A stretch of DNA of 64,000 bases, taken from assembly GCA_019636335.1 (NCBI GenBank), contig JAHBXR010000004.1, forward strand, positions 1 to 64,000, read 5' to 3'. The translations under genes were made by a program, and so were the position numbers. The DNA is from Pirellulales bacterium (GTDB taxonomy: Bacteria; Planctomycetota; Planctomycetia; Pirellulales; JAEUIK01). Below are positions 25,636 through 35,186 of the stretch, one piece after another (position 1 is the first letter of the stretch; each line of letters begins with the position of its first letter). The notes under the pieces were generated by a model. The model searched no databases and was not told where the DNA came from. It worked only from the letters and a program-made list of their open reading frames with translations.

Positions 25636-26733
25636 CTATCCAGGCCACTTGCCGTCGACGATCGGCTTCGTGTCGAGTTTGGCCGGATCGATCTCGGCGT
25701 AGCGGATCTTCTTCCGCTTCCAGGTGTACGTGATGTGCGCGTGGCCGTCGGGGGTGCAGATTACCGCCGGATAAGAAAACTCGCCTGGCTCGGTTTCGAG
25801 CGGTAGGGCAGCTTCCCACATCTGGCCATCTTTGCTGAGGGCCACGTTGAGCGGGCTGCGGCCGCGGCGCGTGTGGTTGTAGACCAATAGCATCCGCCCA
25901 TCCTTCAGGTTCACCGCGTCGATGCCGCTGTCGGGATGGGGCAAGTCGATGCCCGTCAGGGGAGACCACGTCTGCCCGTCGTCCTCTGACCAGGACTGGG
26001 CGATTTTTCCCTTGCCGCTGCGGCAGAGGATCTGCAACTTGCCTTCGGGATGGAAGAGGATCGTCGGCTGGATGGTGCGAAACTGCTTGGGATCGGCCAC
26101 CGAGTCGGTCTTCGTCCAGGTGCGGCCCAGGTCGGGCGTGCGCTCGAGATGCACGCGCCAGTCGCGCCCCTTCCGCTCCGTGCTCGAGGGGCAGAGTAGC
26201 GCGTCTTTGACGGGCACCGGCTTGTTCTTGATCGGGCCGAGGATGCCGTCGGGCAGCCGCTCGGGCGCGGACCACGTCTGGCCGTAGTCTTCCGAGCGAA
26301 TGAGCATGCCCCACCATTCGATCGGGTTTGGCCCCACCTTGTAGAAGAGCAACAGCGGACCGTCGTGTACCTGGTAGAGCACCGGGTTCCAACAGGGATA
26401 GCGCTTCTCGGCCGACTCGACGCCATTGGCCACCATGACACCGTTAGCCACCTCGACCGGCGCCGACCATGTCGAGCCGTCGTGCCGGCAGACCCAGATG
26501 CCGACGTCGTCGTTCCCTTCGTCCGATCCGCCGAAGAAGGCCGTCACCAGCCCCTTGGGCGTCTGCTCGATCGTCGAGGCGTGGCACGAAGGGAACGGGG
26601 CTTTGTCGTAGAGGAATTCGTGGACCAGGACGCCCGGCTTATCGGCGGCTTGGGTGTATAGCGTCGACAACAGAGTCGATCCAATGAAGGGAAGGATCAT
26701 AGCAACCGAGAGCAATTTAAAGCGATGAGTCAT
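25636..26733 (-). CDS. Secreted sialidase-like (BNR/Asp-box) glycoside hydrolase
   Basis: A 365-residue protein with a signal peptide (LLSVAMILPFIGSTLLSTLYTQAA, cleavage near residue 30). The six-bladed propeller of the sialidase/neuraminidase family is indicated by Asp-box repeats: HDGSTWSAP, DYGQTWSAP, DLGRTWTKT and EDDGQTWSPL. N-terminal FPSCHASTIEQTPKGLVTAFFGG and the later SHPTILFHPEG-like segment match the planctomycete exo-alpha-sialidase group. It probably cleaves sialic acid or a related sugar outside the cell. It is followed upstream on the strand by a pentapeptide protein and a DUF1080 hydrolase. Confidence 0.87.
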   Translation of the reverse strand: MTHRFKLLSVAMILPFIGSTLLSTLYTQAADKPGVLVHEFLYDKAPFPSCHASTIEQTPKGLVTAFFGGSDEGNDDVGIWVCRHDGSTWSAPVEVANGVMVANGVESAEKRYPCWNPVLYQVHDGPLLLFYKVGPNPIEWWGMLIRSEDYGQTWSAPERLPDGILGPIKNKPVPVKDALLCPSSTERKGRDWRVHLERTPDLGRTWTKTDSVADPKQFRTIQPTILFHPEGKLQILCRSGKGKIAQSWSEDDGQTWSPLTGIDLPHPDSGIDAVNLKDGRMLLVYNHTRRGRSPLNVALSKDGQMWEAALPLETEPGEFSYPAVICTPDGHAHITYTWKRKKIRYAEIDPAKLDTKPIVDGKWPG

Positions 26734-26855
26734 GGAGCATTCTCGACAATGCGTGCTAGGCAGGAATATGAGGCGAGCAATTCTGTGGTGCCATTGTAGC
26801 GATGACGAGAGAAGTCTGCCTGACCCGTAGGTTCGCGTGGAAGTACGTCTTTCCG

Positions 26856-27392
26856 TTAGCCTCCTGGCGGTTCCGGTCCTTCGTCGTTACTCCAGGCGAC
26901 GACTCGTCGCTGCAGGTCGTCCAAGAGCAGGCAGGTTCCTTGCCCTCTTGTCAGCACTGCGCCATCCATCAGTGCATCGTCAAATGTGCAGGTCTCGAAC
27001 TTACTGCGTCTCAAGTCAGCATGCCGTAAGTCCGCGAATTTGAAATTGACGCGCTCGTAGATCGATGCGCGCATGTCGGATCGAGTCAGAACCGCACCCG
27101 TGAAATCGACATCAATAAAATCGTTCCAACAGAGATTCGACTCCGACAGGTCGGTGTTACGGAACGATGTGTCACGAATCTCGGATCGACCGAAGAAGGT
27201 CCGCGGGATCGTCAAGTTCGATAGATCGTCCCCTTCGCCGACACGTGTGCGAAAGAACGTCAGACCCAGCGGCTCGTCATCGTCGTATTGAGGCAGGTGA
27301 TCGGGCAGCGGAGGTTGTTCATCCGATCCGAGATATCCCAACTCCTGAATACGACGAATCGATTCCTCGTAACTAGCTCGCGATTCGGCCAT
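26856..27392 (-). CDS. Pentapeptide-repeat protein
   Basis: A 178-residue soluble protein. The start at 27392 has AGAGGGG upstream. After an acidic N-terminal third, residues 80-165 consist of A(D/N)LXX pentapeptides: TSFRNTDLSESNLCWNDFID, VDFTGAVLTRSDMRASIYER and FKFADLRHADLRRSKFETC. Such repeats fold as a right-handed quadrilateral beta-helix. Some members mimic DNA or act as immunity factors, but nothing here indicates a partner or function. The neighbouring hydrolases are unlikely to be functionally linked. Confidence 0.8.
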   Translation of the reverse strand: MAESRASYEESIRRIQELGYLGSDEQPPLPDHLPQYDDDEPLGLTFFRTRVGEGDDLSNLTIPRTFFGRSEIRDTSFRNTDLSESNLCWNDFIDVDFTGAVLTRSDMRASIYERVNFKFADLRHADLRRSKFETCTFDDALMDGAVLTRGQGTCLLLDDLQRRVVAWSNDEGPEPPGG

Positions 27393-27554
27393 GGTTTGCC
27401 CCTCTGTTGATTCAAATTCTGCACGGACCTCTTGTTGCTGCGCAACACCGACGATTTTGCGAGGGATATTCTCAAAGCAAAGAAAACCACTCCGCAAAAT
27501 CGTCGGTGCCACCCGCCCGTTGGTCTGTGCGCGCCCATGCGCGGCAATCTGCTG

Positions 27555-28187
27555 CTACTTCGCCGGCAGTTCCATCACTTCGACCTTGCGGATCGAAACC
27601 TTGCTGCCTGGATCGTGTTGCTGGAAGGCAAAGTGCCCCTCTTTGAACGTTTGGTCGAAGTCGAAGTATTCGTACAGTTCGTCGCCGTTGACGGTGATCT
27701 TGATCTTGGTGACCTTGCGGCCGCGCCACACGTCGTCCTTCACTTCGAGCTCGTAGGTGAACCATTCGTCCGGCTTGACGAGCGGCTTGTAGACGTGGCA
27801 CATACCGTAGAGCGAGCCGGTGCGGATCGGATCGCTATGCGTGCTATCGATCTGCGCCTCGTAGCCGTCGGTGAAGCCGGGGCGGCGCTTCGTGCGGAAG
27901 TAGAGGCCCGAGTTCCCGCCGTCGTTGATCTTCACCTCGGCGCGGTACTTGAAGTTCTTATAGGGGCCGGTCGTGTTGACGAGCATCGAGGCCGCGCCCG
28001 AGCCTGCCAGGGCGCCGTCCTTGACCTCCCAGACGCTCTTGTCGCCGCCGACTTTTTCCCAGCCCTCCATCGTCTTGCCGTCGAACAAGGAAACCCATTC
28101 GCCATCGGCCGCGCGGCAATCGGCGATCCACACCGCCCCGATCATCAGGGCCAGCGCGAGCGAAAGTAAACGAAGAGACAATTTCAT
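27555..28187 (-). CDS. DUF1080 (3-keto-disaccharide hydrolase family) secreted protein
   Basis: A 210-residue exported protein. The signal peptide MKLSLRLLSLALALMIGAVW ends before CRAADGEW. The single jelly-roll DUF1080 domain has WVSLFDGKTMEGWEKVGG, LAGSGAASMLVN, the central DGGNSGLYFRTK and a closing FQQHDPGSKVSIRKVEVMEL. The family is expanded in planctomycetes and several members hydrolyse 3-keto-glycosides. The start at 28187 gives the correct signal peptide; the longer upstream frame does not. Confidence 0.9.
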   Translation of the reverse strand: MKLSLRLLSLALALMIGAVWIADCRAADGEWVSLFDGKTMEGWEKVGGDKSVWEVKDGALAGSGAASMLVNTTGPYKNFKYRAEVKINDGGNSGLYFRTKRRPGFTDGYEAQIDSTHSDPIRTGSLYGMCHVYKPLVKPDEWFTYELEVKDDVWRGRKVTKIKITVNGDELYEYFDFDQTFKEGHFAFQQHDPGSKVSIRKVEVMELPAK

Positions 28188-28372
28188 CGGTGCATCCTCG
28201 GAGTCAGGTTCGTAGCGAATGAATCTCGATGGTCTACCGCAGTGGTAGAGATTGTGCCGGTCGGGCGGCATCCCCTGCGAGGGCCTTCGACCATGTGTCA
28301 TGGCACGGGCCGATTATCGGTGGTCGAACGACCGCCGGCAAGCGGCTTCCAGAACCTTGGGGAGAGCTGGAA

Positions 28373-29389
28373 TCAGGCCTCTTGAGTCACCGTTTCGGGC
28401 TTTACGTTGCCACGATAGATCCGCTCGATGCGGTCGCGGTTCAGCCCCAGCACGCGGTCGAAGCGGCTGAGCTTCATCCCTTCGAGCGCGGGGCTCTTGT
28501 CGGCCAACTGCTCGAGCATCTTCACGTCGCAATTCACTTCGAGATTCACCAGGGCCCGCAGCGCCGGCTTCGTCAGCGCAATGAACGCGCGGCGGCCGGC
28601 GCTCGGCGCGCGCAAGAAGGCGAACGTCACGAGCTGGGTGCGTTCGTCGTCGAGCGGATTGAAGAAGACCCAGACCCGCCAGCGGTCGCGACGCTCCTCG
28701 CCCGACTGAGGATCGATCCAGTACTGGTTGTAGATCGTGTGGACCGGCGAAAAGTAGGTGGTCCAATCGTCGACGAAATGATCGCCGCGGTGCAGGCCCG
28801 AGATGGCCGATACGAGCCAGGGGGTTTTCTTTTGCGGACCGGAGTTCACGACGCGGATGCTCGAGTCTTCCGGCTCGACGCGCGTCTCGACCTCGCTCAT
28901 CCGCGACAGGTCGTAGCCGAAATTGGCATGCGTCGTGGGCGTGTGCTCGACCTCGGTGAAGTTGTCGAGTACCACTTCCAGCGGCGCCTGGATCACATGC
29001 TCGAGCGTGCCGATGTGCGCGAAGCTTTCTATTGCCGTGAACTGCGGCATTTCTGCTACGGCGCCGGCCCGCTTGATCCAGATATAGTCGCGTGCGACGG
29101 CGGTGTCGTAGCTGTTCGTCTTGGCGTGCAACTTGGGGGTGCCGGGGCTCTCGCCGTTCCCCTCGCAATCGTAGGTCCAACCGTGGTAGGTGCATTGCAG
29201 CCGGCCATCGATCACGCAGCCGCGAGAGAGATCCATGCGGCGATGGACGCACATATTATCGAGCGCCCCGATCTGGCCGTTCTGGCCGCGAAAGAGGACG
29301 ATATCGCGTCCGCCCAGCCGCACCCGCGCCGGCTGAGTCCCGAGCTTGGACATGGCAAGCATCGGATGCCAGTGATCGAAGATCGCCAT
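28373..29389 (-). CDS. Rieske [2Fe-2S] aromatic-ring-hydroxylating-type oxygenase
   Basis: A 338-residue oxygenase alpha-subunit-like protein. The Rieske cluster ligands are CVH (residues 47-49) and CTYHGW (66-71). The catalytic domain has the mononuclear iron site in DNFTEVEHTPTTHANFG, with two histidines, and an acidic residue expected further on. It would use an external ferredoxin or reductase, and none is encoded nearby. Aromatic compounds, sterols or quaternary amines are all possible substrates. It stands alone upstream of the DUF1080 gene. Confidence 0.88.
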   Translation of the reverse strand: MAIFDHWHPMLAMSKLGTQPARVRLGGRDIVLFRGQNGQIGALDNMCVHRRMDLSRGCVIDGRLQCTYHGWTYDCEGNGESPGTPKLHAKTNSYDTAVARDYIWIKRAGAVAEMPQFTAIESFAHIGTLEHVIQAPLEVVLDNFTEVEHTPTTHANFGYDLSRMSEVETRVEPEDSSIRVVNSGPQKKTPWLVSAISGLHRGDHFVDDWTTYFSPVHTIYNQYWIDPQSGEERRDRWRVWVFFNPLDDERTQLVTFAFLRAPSAGRRAFIALTKPALRALVNLEVNCDVKMLEQLADKSPALEGMKLSRFDRVLGLNRDRIERIYRGNVKPETVTQEA

Positions 29390-29570
29390 CAGCCTCGACC
29401 GATCTGCTGGAGCAAGGATTCGCTGCGCCTGTCACGAATGGACGACGTCGGCGAAGGAATGGGAAGAATGTGTGGCGTTCATCTTACAGCGTCTATAGCA
29501 CTGAGCAAAATCTTGCGCGGTTAGCATTTAGGTTTGCTTTGCCGGGCAGGTCTCAGAATCCAGCGTCTGG

Positions 29571-29795
29571 CTAATCACCTGGTTTGCTTGCAGTCCACCC
29601 GCACTTGTCGCATCGAAAATCGGTCTCTGCCCGAATCTCATTGCCGGATATGCTTTGTCGGGCACCCCACACCAATGAACCGCCACACTGTGGACATGGC
29701 TGGGGATGGCGGATAACTGGCTTTGGTCCGAAGCGAAACCGTACCTGTCGTTTCAACCGGTGCCATGTGCGCCGAAACCAAATTCGAGGTTTCAT
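29571..29795 (-). CDS. Small zinc-ribbon protein
   Basis: A 74-residue basic protein with an N-terminal Arg/Trp-rich segment (WFRRTWHRLKRQVRFRFG) and a zinc ribbon formed by CPQCGG at 34-39 and CDKCGW at 61-66. It begins 7 bases after the epimerase stop and is probably cotranscribed with the ManC-RuvX-epimerase run. The function is unknown. The metal site and the tight spacing indicate a real gene. Confidence 0.65.
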   Translation of the reverse strand: MKPRIWFRRTWHRLKRQVRFRFGPKPVIRHPQPCPQCGGSLVWGARQSISGNEIRAETDFRCDKCGWTASKPGD

Positions 29796-29802
29796 TGTCG
29801 TA

Positions 29803-30669
29803 CTATTCCCCCTCAGCCAAGATCGCCGCTAATCCCTCGCGGTAACTCGGACAAGAGAGCACCGGCCGAAGTTCGGCCAGTAGGCGGGCATTGCAGATGC
29901 GTTTGTCGGTCGTGGCGCGGGCCGCGGCCGGTGCATCGGCGGGCGGCGGGGTGAACCGTGGTGCCGGGGCCCCGAGCTGACGGGCTAGCTCTTTGTAATA
30001 TTCGCGCCGCAACACCGGCTGCCCATCGGCGACGACGTATAAACTCGGCAAGCGTGCGTTGGTCTCCGCCGCCAGCACGACATTGGCCGCATCATCGACG
30101 TGGATCAAGTTTAAAAAGCCTTCGGCGGCCGCGGCGATCGGTTCGCCCGCCAGTAGCGTCTCGCGACGTGGGATGCGGCCCGGTCCGTAAAGGCCCGCCA
30201 GGCGCAGGATCACGGCCCGGGCGCCGCTGCGGTGCTTCATCAAGGTTTGTTCGGCGGCCAGGCAGTCGATGCCGTTCTGGCGCGTCGGCTCGGTGGGAGA
30301 AGATTCATCGACCCACTCGCCATCCCGCTGCGCGTAGACGCTGGTCGAGCTGATGTAGATCAGTCGTCCGCTGGCGTCGGGAATCGCGTCGAGCGCCGCG
30401 CGCAGTCCGCCGACGTAGACCTCGTGCATCGTACGGCCCGAGCTGCGGTCGAAGCCGATCGCGTAGAGGATTGTGTCAGCGACGGGCAGTCCGTCGAGCG
30501 AGCCGGGCTGCGTCACGTCGGCCACGAAGGGGCGAATGCCTTTCTCACGCAGTCGTTCGGCCCGGGCCATGCTGCGCGTGACGGCGTACACTTCGTGCCC
30601 TGCCTCGCGCCAACGTCGGGCGACGCGGAGGCCCAGGTATCCGCAACCGAAGATGAGTTTCGTGCTCAC
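29803..30669 (-). CDS. NAD-dependent epimerase/dehydratase family protein (SDR)
   Basis: A 288-residue extended-SDR protein. The N-terminal Rossmann motif is IFGCGYLGLRVARRW (GxxGxxG type with Cys in place of Gly). The sequence YISSTSVYAQRDG supplies the Ser/Tyr region, although the usual YxxxK appears altered. RLAGLYGPGR and FLNLIHVDDAANVV follow in family order, resembling the YeeZ subgroup. The start is GTG, overlapping the RuvX stop as GTGA, so translation is coupled. The substrate is probably a nucleotide sugar or another small metabolite. Confidence 0.82.
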   Translation of the reverse strand: MSTKLIFGCGYLGLRVARRWREAGHEVYAVTRSMARAERLREKGIRPFVADVTQPGSLDGLPVADTILYAIGFDRSSGRTMHEVYVGGLRAALDAIPDASGRLIYISSTSVYAQRDGEWVDESSPTEPTRQNGIDCLAAEQTLMKHRSGARAVILRLAGLYGPGRIPRRETLLAGEPIAAAAEGFLNLIHVDDAANVVLAAETNARLPSLYVVADGQPVLRREYYKELARQLGAPAPRFTPPPADAPAAARATTDKRICNARLLAELRPVLSCPSYREGLAAILAEGE

Positions 30670-31169
30670 GTGCGCCGATCTTCGAGCGGACCCGGTTCGC
30701 CTCGGTGTCCGCCCGACTCGAGATAAGAGGAAAGGATGATCTGCGCGGCCAGCATGTCTCGTCGCGCCTTGCGGCGCTTGCTCGTCAGCTCGGCGGCCTG
30801 GAGCATCTGCTCCGCCTCGGCGCTGGTATAGCGTTCGTCGAAAAACTCGACTGGCACGCCCGTCGTCTCCGTGAGCCAGGCGCCGTACTGGCGAGCTTCG
30901 TACGATTTTGCACTTTCATCGCCGCTCGGATAGAGGGGCAGCCCCACCACGAACAACACGACCCGCTCTTCCTTCACGAACTGCTGGAACCAACGGGCAT
31001 CGGCCCCCTTGTCGCGGCGCGTGTAATTCTCGTAAGGGCTGGCCAGCCGGCGCTCGGCGTCGGAAATGGCCACGCCGATCCGCACGGTGCCGTAGTCGAT
31101 GCCCGCCACGCGGCCCGGTGGCTGCGGTTGCGGCGGCGGAGGAGGTGGTGGCGTGCTAGAGGTACTCAT
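30666..31169 (-). CDS. ruvX: Putative pre-16S rRNA nuclease / Holliday junction resolvase-like RuvX (YqgF)
   Basis: An RNase H-fold nuclease of about 167 residues, linked in bacteria to 16S rRNA 5'-end processing. Landmarks are the N-terminal GIDYGTVRIGVAISD (catalytic Asp), VVGLPLYPSGDES, FFDERYTSAEAEQ (Glu) and KARRDMLAAQIILSSYL. A run of eight prolines with Gln/Pro follows the first residues, an unusual extension. The ATG at 31169 is preferred; another at 31178 is possible. The gene overlaps the end of manC by 14 bases and the epimerase start by 4. Confidence 0.88.
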   Translation of the reverse strand: MSTSSTPPPPPPPQPQPPGRVAGIDYGTVRIGVAISDAERRLASPYENYTRRDKGADARWFQQFVKEERVVLFVVGLPLYPSGDESAKSYEARQYGAWLTETTGVPVEFFDERYTSAEAEQMLQAAELTSKRRKARRDMLAAQIILSSYLESGGHRGEPGPLEDRRT

Positions 31170-32232
31170 GCCAGCCATGCTCCTCGATCAGGCGGACCAG
31201 CTCGCGAATCGCCTCCTCGTCGTGGCGATTGGCCACCAGCGTGGCATCGGGCGTATGCACGATGAGCAAATCCTGCACGCCCAGCGTCGCGACCAAGTGC
31301 TTCTCATCGGTGCGCACGATCGTGTTTGCCGTGCGCACGCCCAGGTGCCTGCCGGAGATCGTGTTGCCGGCATCATCCGCACCGCGCAAGCGCGCGAACG
31401 ATTGCCAACCGCCGACGTCGTCCCAATCGAAGGGGGCCTCGATCACCACGACCTCGTCCGCCTTCTCCATCACGGCATAGTCGATCGAAATCGGCTTGAT
31501 CGCCGCGAACTCGCGCCGCAGGACCTCGTCGCGCGCGGGCGTGTCCCAGGCGGCGGCGATTGTCTTGAGGTGGGCGAACATCTCCGGCTGGTGCCGTTCG
31601 AGCGCGTCGAGAATCGTCTTCGCCTGCCAGATGAATATCCCCGAGTTCCAATAGAAGTTGCCCGAGGCGAGATACTCGCGCGCTGCTTCTGCTTTCGGCT
31701 TCTCGCGAAAGCGCGTCACGCGGAAAACGTTTTGATATTTCGCATCGAGTGGCGCGCCCCGTTCGATGTAGCCGAACGTCTCGGCCGGATACGTCGGGCG
31801 AATGCCGAAGGTGACGATCCGCCGCGGCGACTCGTCGACCAATTGCTCGGCGAGTTCGAGCGCGTCTTGAAAGGCCTCGTCGGTGACGATCACGTGGTCC
31901 GACGGCATGACCGCTAGCGTGGCGTCGGGATCGTGCCGCGAGATGCAGATGGCTGCCAGCCCAATGCAAGGGGCGGTGTCACGCTTGCATGGCTCGGCCA
32001 ACACGGCGTCGGAGGGCAAAGCTGGCAACTCCGCGACGATGCCAGGCCGCTGCACGTCGTTCGTCACCACCAGCACGCGCTCGGCCGGCACGAGATCGCC
32101 GAGCCGCGCGACGGTCGCCGCGATCATCGAACGCTCGTCCGCGAGACGCAACAGTTGCTTGGGGCGCGCCGTGCGACTCTCCGGCCAGAACCGTGTGCCG
32201 GATCCCCCCGCCATAATCACCGCATGCAGCAT
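31156..32232 (-). CDS. manC: Mannose-1-phosphate guanylyltransferase
   Basis: Makes GDP-mannose from mannose-1-phosphate and GTP. The 358-residue product has the nucleotide-binding VIMAGGSGTRFWPESR and PKQLL, MPSDHVI, FGYIERG, REKPK, NSGIFIW and FDWDDVGGW, in the order of monofunctional GMP enzymes without the PMI domain. The start at 32232 is the standard position, since the 17 upstream residues are not conserved. It is preceded on the strand by a UDP-sugar pyrophosphorylase, so two activated sugars are made from adjacent genes. Confidence 0.92.
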   Translation of the reverse strand: MLHAVIMAGGSGTRFWPESRTARPKQLLRLADERSMIAATVARLGDLVPAERVLVVTNDVQRPGIVAELPALPSDAVLAEPCKRDTAPCIGLAAICISRHDPDATLAVMPSDHVIVTDEAFQDALELAEQLVDESPRRIVTFGIRPTYPAETFGYIERGAPLDAKYQNVFRVTRFREKPKAEAAREYLASGNFYWNSGIFIWQAKTILDALERHQPEMFAHLKTIAAAWDTPARDEVLRREFAAIKPISIDYAVMEKADEVVVIEAPFDWDDVGGWQSFARLRGADDAGNTISGRHLGVRTANTIVRTDEKHLVATLGVQDLLIVHTPDATLVANRHDEEAIRELVRLIEEHGWHEYL

Positions 32233-32298
32233 GACTTCTCCGCGAAAGCACGCGGTGCATCGCCCACGCCAGGCGATCGGCACCGCATGATCGCGAGT

Positions 32299-33708
32299 CT
32301 AGCAGAAATAGCGCGGTTCGGTCACTTGCAGTCCCGGCTCGATCTTGGTCGCCAATTCCGCAGCGTCGAGCGCAAAAGAGGGGCTGATCTCGACCGCCAC
32401 GTCGGGCGCCACGCGGGCGCCGGCCGCCGTCAGCCACTCGCGATGCAGGGCGATCATCTGTGATTGCACCCTCTCCGGCGAATCGGTCGCCGAGCCGGGA
32501 GCATTCTTCACCGGCGCGAACTCGCGCGCCGCGTCAATCTCGACCACGATCGCCCGCTGCGCCGCGGGCAACAGATCGAAGATAAACCGCTCGAACTTGA
32601 TGGCGTTCGGCTCGTCGGGCTCTACCATGCGCCCCGCCGCGTCGAGATAGGGGACCTTCTTCTTGGCCAGGTGGAAGGGCAAGGCGTCGGCCGAACGGGC
32701 GGCTCGCGCCAAAAAGTCGACGTCGAAGACATGGACCGCCGTATTGCCCGCCCAGAAGCGCAGCGATCCATCGCGCTCGCGAACCTCGGCCACGTCGTCG
32801 GGCAGGTCGCTGTACTCGATGATCTGTACCTGGCCATCGACCGACACGACATTGCCCACGCGATCGCGCGGGGCCCGCTTGGCGATCACCTGCGTCGACA
32901 TCTCGGACTGTTCGAGCAGGTGCAGACCGATGAACTCGGGATCGCAGACCGAGACCAGCGGGTTGTCGATCTGCATGTAATACAACTGGCGGATGCCGCG
33001 CTCGCGCATCGCGGCGAGCAGCCCGCTACGGTCGAGCGCGCGGAGCGTGCCGCCGTGGCCATCGGGGCTGAGCTGCAACTGCCCGCGCTCGGCCAGTAGC
33101 ACCTTGCCCGTGGCCATGTCGAGGGCCGGCATCGTCCCCTGGCAAAAGACCGCGAGGTCCCCCGAGGCGAAGCCGAACTCGCCACGAGCGCCGAGATAGG
33201 CCACCGTCTCGGCATGCGTCGCGGGGCTCGTCATGAGATACAGCGGCGCCGCGCGACCATAGCGTCGGGCCACGGCCTGCGTCTTGGCCAACAGGATCTC
33301 GAACAGCGAGGCCTGCGAGATCGGACCGATCGGGTAGATGCCTTTCGGCCGCTCGAATCCGAGCCGCGTCCCCTGCCCCCCCGCCACCAGCACGACGCCA
33401 ATCTCGCCGGCCGCCAGCGCCGCGGCGCCACGTTCGCGGGCTGTCTGGCGCCGTGCGGGGGCGTCTTGCAGACGAAACGCCGGCGGCGGCACGGCGCGTC
33501 GGGCGCGGGCCGCCGCGTCGTTCGTCGCCACCTGGTGCGCGAACAGGTCAGCCAGTTCGGCGAAATCGACGGTGTCGATCTGGACGCCCAATTCGTCCTG
33601 CTCGACCGCCGAGAGCCCGTCCCAATAGCGCAGCAAATGCTCCTGACCAAACGCCGCGAGACGCTCGAGCAAGGCACGCTTCACGGGTACGGAATCCATG
33701 GTCGCCAT
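32299..33708 (-). CDS. UDPGP-family UDP-sugar pyrophosphorylase
   Basis: A 469-residue uridylyltransferase of the eukaryote-like UAP1/UDPGP family. The signature VLVAGGQGTRLGFERPKGIYPIG is split by the catalytic lysine. Also present are LYLMTSPATHAETVAYL, SPDGHGGTLRAL and YMQIDNPLVSVCDP; these match UDP-N-acetylglucosamine or UDP-glucose pyrophosphorylases rather than GalU. A start at 33708 or 33699 is possible. It heads the minus-strand run that ends with the zinc ribbon. Confidence 0.88.
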   Translation of the reverse strand: MATMDSVPVKRALLERLAAFGQEHLLRYWDGLSAVEQDELGVQIDTVDFAELADLFAHQVATNDAAARARRAVPPPAFRLQDAPARRQTARERGAAALAAGEIGVVLVAGGQGTRLGFERPKGIYPIGPISQASLFEILLAKTQAVARRYGRAAPLYLMTSPATHAETVAYLGARGEFGFASGDLAVFCQGTMPALDMATGKVLLAERGQLQLSPDGHGGTLRALDRSGLLAAMRERGIRQLYYMQIDNPLVSVCDPEFIGLHLLEQSEMSTQVIAKRAPRDRVGNVVSVDGQVQIIEYSDLPDDVAEVRERDGSLRFWAGNTAVHVFDVDFLARAARSADALPFHLAKKKVPYLDAAGRMVEPDEPNAIKFERFIFDLLPAAQRAIVVEIDAAREFAPVKNAPGSATDSPERVQSQMIALHREWLTAAGARVAPDVAVEISPSFALDAAELATKIEPGLQVTEPRYFC

Positions 33709-33958
33709 GATGGGGGCGATTCGCCGGGAATCTGACTTCTTACATTCGACAATTCTAGCTCAAGCCAAGCGTTTGGCGTTAGGCGATTCGCGCCCTCTGA
33801 GAGCGTCGGACGCTCGATCGCCGGTAACAACGCAACGCCCGACACGCTTGGGCAAGTAGACGCCCCAGACCGGGCGTGCTAGCCTCTGGGCGCTGGCTGG
33901 CGTCCGAAAGCTCACCTCCACCGGCCAAGAAACGCTCGGCCACCCGGCCTACCTGTCT

Positions 33959-35185
33959 ATGACGAACTGTCTCGCCCTGGTCGCACTGGTGCTTGCGGTC
34001 GTGCAGCCGCAGGATCTGACCAAGCGCGTCCACGACTATTCCGCGGTCTTGCCTGCCGCCGAGGCGGCCGAGCTCGAAACACTTTGCCAAAGGCTCGAAG
34101 CGGACACCACGGCGCAGTTCGCCATCGTCACGGTCCCCTCGCTCGATGGCCTCACGGTCGAAGAGTACGCCAACGAACTATTCAACGACTGGGGCATCGG
34201 CCGGCGCGATCTCGATAACGGCGTGCTGCTGCTCATCGCGCCGAACGAGCGTCGCATGCGCATCGAGGTCGGACGGGGAATCGAGCCCTTGCTGACCGAT
34301 AGCCTGTGCGGCGAGATCCGCGACGATTTCATCATTCCCGCCTTCAAACGGGACGAGCTCGCCGTGGGCATTCGCGATGGGGCACGAGAGATCGATCGTA
34401 TCCTGCGCGAGAATCGCGAGGCGGCCCGCGGCGTGCCGAACTCCGCACCCCAGTTCGTACACATGCCGCGTCGCGAAGCGCGGCTCGCCACCTGGGTCAC
34501 GATCGGCGCGGCCGTCGTGCTGTTCGCCCTCAGCCTTTGGGCCGCCTACCATCGCGCCTTCTCGTCGTGGTACTTCTTCATCGCGGCGCTCGTCATGGTG
34601 ACGATCCTCGGCGTCGCGATCGCGTTCGTCCTGAATCTACCCCAGCGCCAGCAGCCTTGGGGTTGGCTGGGAGGAGCCATCGCCGCTAGCGGCGCGGCGC
34701 TGTGGAGCCATTGGCGCAAGTACGCCCGGTACGGCCCCCGCGGTTGCTCGAAATGCGGTACCGCGCTCGAGCGCCTCGGCGAAGAGCAAGACGACGAATA
34801 TCTCAGCGACGCGCAAAAGCTCGAAGAGAAGATCGGTTCGGTCGACTACGATGTCTGGTACTGCCCGGCCTGCCTGCACGCCGACACCGAGCGCTACGTC
34901 AGCTACTTCTCGGGCTACGGCGATTGCCCCTCGTGCAAGAGCCGCACGTTCAAGGAAGGCCCGCAGCAGACGATCCAGATGGCCACGACCTACTCGACGG
35001 GCGTCGCCCGGGTCGAAGGACGCTGCGTCCGCTGCAACAAGAAGACGGTGCGCACCGTGATCTTGCCGCGCATCTCGACCTCGTCGAGCAGCTCGGGCAG
35101 TAGCTTTGGCGGCGGGGGTGGGGGGGGTGGAAGTAGCTTCGGCGGTGGTTCGAGCGGGGGCGGAGGCGCCTCGGGAGGCTGGTGA
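33959..35185 (+). CDS. TPM-domain membrane protein with cysteine-rich and Gly/Ser-rich C-terminus
   Basis: A 408-residue YgcG/TPM-type protein. After a short signal sequence, residues 20-165 form a TPM domain (DYSAVLPAAEAAELE, VEEYANELFNDWGIGRRD, NGVLLLIAPNERRMRIEVG). Two membrane helices follow (178-197 and 206-225). The cytoplasmic part has CSKCG, CPAC, CPSC and CVRCNKK pairs, likely two zinc ribbons. The tail GGGGGGSSFGGGSSGGGG is the low-complexity end common in this family. It is followed at one base by lemA, a partnership seen in many bacteria. Confidence 0.85.
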   Translation: MTNCLALVALVLAVVQPQDLTKRVHDYSAVLPAAEAAELETLCQRLEADTTAQFAIVTVPSLDGLTVEEYANELFNDWGIGRRDLDNGVLLLIAPNERRMRIEVGRGIEPLLTDSLCGEIRDDFIIPAFKRDELAVGIRDGAREIDRILRENREAARGVPNSAPQFVHMPRREARLATWVTIGAAVVLFALSLWAAYHRAFSSWYFFIAALVMVTILGVAIAFVLNLPQRQQPWGWLGGAIAASGAALWSHWRKYARYGPRGCSKCGTALERLGEEQDDEYLSDAQKLEEKIGSVDYDVWYCPACLHADTERYVSYFSGYGDCPSCKSRTFKEGPQQTIQMATTYSTGVARVEGRCVRCNKKTVRTVILPRISTSSSSSGSSFGGGGGGGGSSFGGGSSGGGGASGGW

Positions 35186-35186
35186 C